Position numbers and translations under genes: made by a program
Notes under the pieces: generated by a model
What the model saw: only the letters and a program-made list of their open reading frames with translations
Database searches by the model: none
What the model was told of the DNA's origin: nothing
Assembly (NCBI GenBank): GCA_009908535.1
Contig: JAAAOD010000134.1
Location: 1-13,233 of the forward strand
Source: Verrucomicrobiota bacterium
GTDB lineage: Bacteria; Verrucomicrobiota; Verrucomicrobiia; Opitutales; Oceanipulchritudinaceae
Reading direction: 5' to 3'
Length of the DNA stretch: 13,233 bases
Shown here: positions 12,280 through 13,233 of the stretch, in pieces
Position numbering within the stretch: position 1 is the stretch's first letter
How the letters are laid out: each line of letters begins with the position of its first letter

Positions 12280-13233
12280 ATGATGCCCGCCGACCTCAGT
12301 GCCCTGATCGGGAAATACAACCGCCCCGGGCCGCGCTACACGTCCTACCCGACGGCCCTGCAATTCACGCCGGTCGAGGATGCGGACCCGCTGCTGCAGG
12401 AATGCCATGCGGCCGCTTCCCCCCTTTCGCTGTACGTCCATCTGCCCTTCTGCGAAAGCCTGTGCTGGTTTTGCGCCTGTACCACCGTGATCACCTGCAA
12501 CCGTGCGCAGGCGGACGAGTACCTCGATGCCCTCGAGCGGGAAATCGATCTCATGCTTCCGCACCTGCACGCGGATCACCGCCCCGTGAACCAGCTCCAC
12601 CTCGGCGGCGGCTCCCCGAGTTTCCTCACCGCCGCACAGTTGCGGCGCCTCGGGCATATGCTGCGCTCCCGTTTCCGCTTCACCCCGGACGCGGAATGCT
12701 CCGCCGAACTGGATCCCCGCACCCTCGATCCGGAAAAGGTCGCCGCCCTCGCCGAATTCGGTTGCAACCGCGCCTCCATCGGCGTTCAGGATATCCATCC
12801 GGAGGTCCAGCAGGCCATCCACCGCGTCCAGCCCGACGAGCTGAACCGCAAGGCCGTGGGCTGGATCCGTGAGGCCGGGATCCATGGCCTCAACCTCGAC
12901 CTTGTCTACGGCCTCCCCCACCAGTCCGTGGACCGTTTCCGCGCCACTCTCGATGCCGTCCTGACCTACCGGCCCGACCGCTTCGCCGTCTTCAGCTACG
13001 CCCATGTTCCCTGGGTCGCGCCGGCGCAGAAGATCCTCGAAAAGGCCGGCCTTCCCGATCCGGAAACCAAGTTCCGCATGCTCATGGCCACCATCGAGCG
13101 GCTTACCGGGGAGGGGTACCGCTTCATCGGCATGGACCATTTCGCGCGCGAGGACGACGACCTCGCCGTCGCCCTCCGCGAGGGCGGCCTCCACCGCAAC
13201 TTCCAGGGCTACACCACCCGCGCGGGCGCCGAC
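12280..13233 (+). CDS. hemN: Oxygen-independent coproporphyrinogen III oxidase HemN (3' end beyond window)
   Basis: A radical SAM enzyme that converts coproporphyrinogen III to protoporphyrinogen IX without oxygen, a late step of haem synthesis. Only the first 318 codons are visible; the family usually has about 450 residues, so the C-terminus is missing because of the window edge. The [4Fe-4S] motif is 'CESLCWFCAC' (58-67), giving CX3CX2CXC as in true HemN; HemW-type haem chaperones usually lack this form. The N-terminal 'YNRPGPRYTSYPTA' (13-26) and 'LHLGGGSPSFL' (106-116) are typical HemN segments, as are 'GVQDIHPEVQQAI' and 'DLVYGLPHQS' further on. AGAAGG ahead of the ATG at 12280 is one of the better ribosome sites in the window. 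It follows the ZIP transporter by 30 bp, which may link metal import with haem synthesis. Confidence 0.95.
   Translation, partial: MMPADLSALIGKYNRPGPRYTSYPTALQFTPVEDADPLLQECHAAASPLSLYVHLPFCESLCWFCACTTVITCNRAQADEYLDALEREIDLMLPHLHADHRPVNQLHLGGGSPSFLTAAQLRRLGHMLRSRFRFTPDAECSAELDPRTLDPEKVAALAEFGCNRASIGVQDIHPEVQQAIHRVQPDELNRKAVGWIREAGIHGLNLDLVYGLPHQSVDRFRATLDAVLTYRPDRFAVFSYAHVPWVAPAQKILEKAGLPDPETKFRMLMATIERLTGEGYRFIGMDHFAREDDDLAVALREGGLHRNFQGYTTRAGAD

Noticed and set aside
12268..13194. 308-codon minus-strand open frame opposite hemN
   Set aside because: The plus strand carries clear HemN motifs throughout, so the minus frame is a shadow.

Overview
The window reads as a GC-rich bacterial chromosome with mostly housekeeping content, plus the edge of a probable integrated element at its left end. 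Start codons often lack a strong Shine-Dalgarno sequence. The gene set (MnmA of the 'ENVLGDCPWQQD' type, a cytoplasmic GH13 debranching-type enzyme, an HtrA-like protein next to a solitary NusG/RfaH paralogue, ExoD, HemN) suggests Verrucomicrobiota, perhaps class Opitutia. This assignment is inference from resemblance only; no 16S gene or other phylogenetic marker is present.

Left end (1-693). On the minus strand, transcription runs from a complete tRNA-Ser(GGA) with encoded CCA (532-621), through about 365 bp of non-coding, repeat-dense DNA (166-531), into the first 55 codons of a probable tyrosine recombinase (1-165), which is cut by the window edge. tRNA 3' end, repeat-rich spacer, then integrase is the classic layout of a tRNA-targeted genomic island or prophage. 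The island body would lie to the left, outside the window.

Minus-strand block (694-5003). nadD, rsfS and a large hybrid sensor histidine kinase run in the same direction toward the tRNA. nadD and rsfS are a widely conserved pair (NAD synthesis and ribosome silencing). The kinase has membrane helices, PAS, GAF, HisKA, HATPase, one degenerate receiver and one intact receiver, and no dedicated response regulator is beside it.

Middle (5004-9403). An ExoD-family membrane protein (+) diverges from nadD over a 122-bp region containing a perfect inverted repeat. It converges on a GH13 alpha-glucan enzyme (-). That gene in turn diverges from mnmA (+), and two inverted repeats lie between them. mnmA converges on the NusG/RfaH-like gene with a 4-bp gap.

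Right end (9404-13233). On the minus strand, a secreted HtrA-like protein with two PDZ domains is followed by the RfaH-like gene. By eye its catalytic triad has been lost, so it is probably a pseudoprotease. Divergently, on the plus strand, a ZIP-family metal transporter is followed 30 bp later by hemN, which is cut by the window end.

I do not see a clearly new multi-gene system here. The items most worth follow-up are the integration site with its phased repeats, the inactivated HtrA homologue paired with a NusG paralogue, and the inverted repeats at the divergent promoters.
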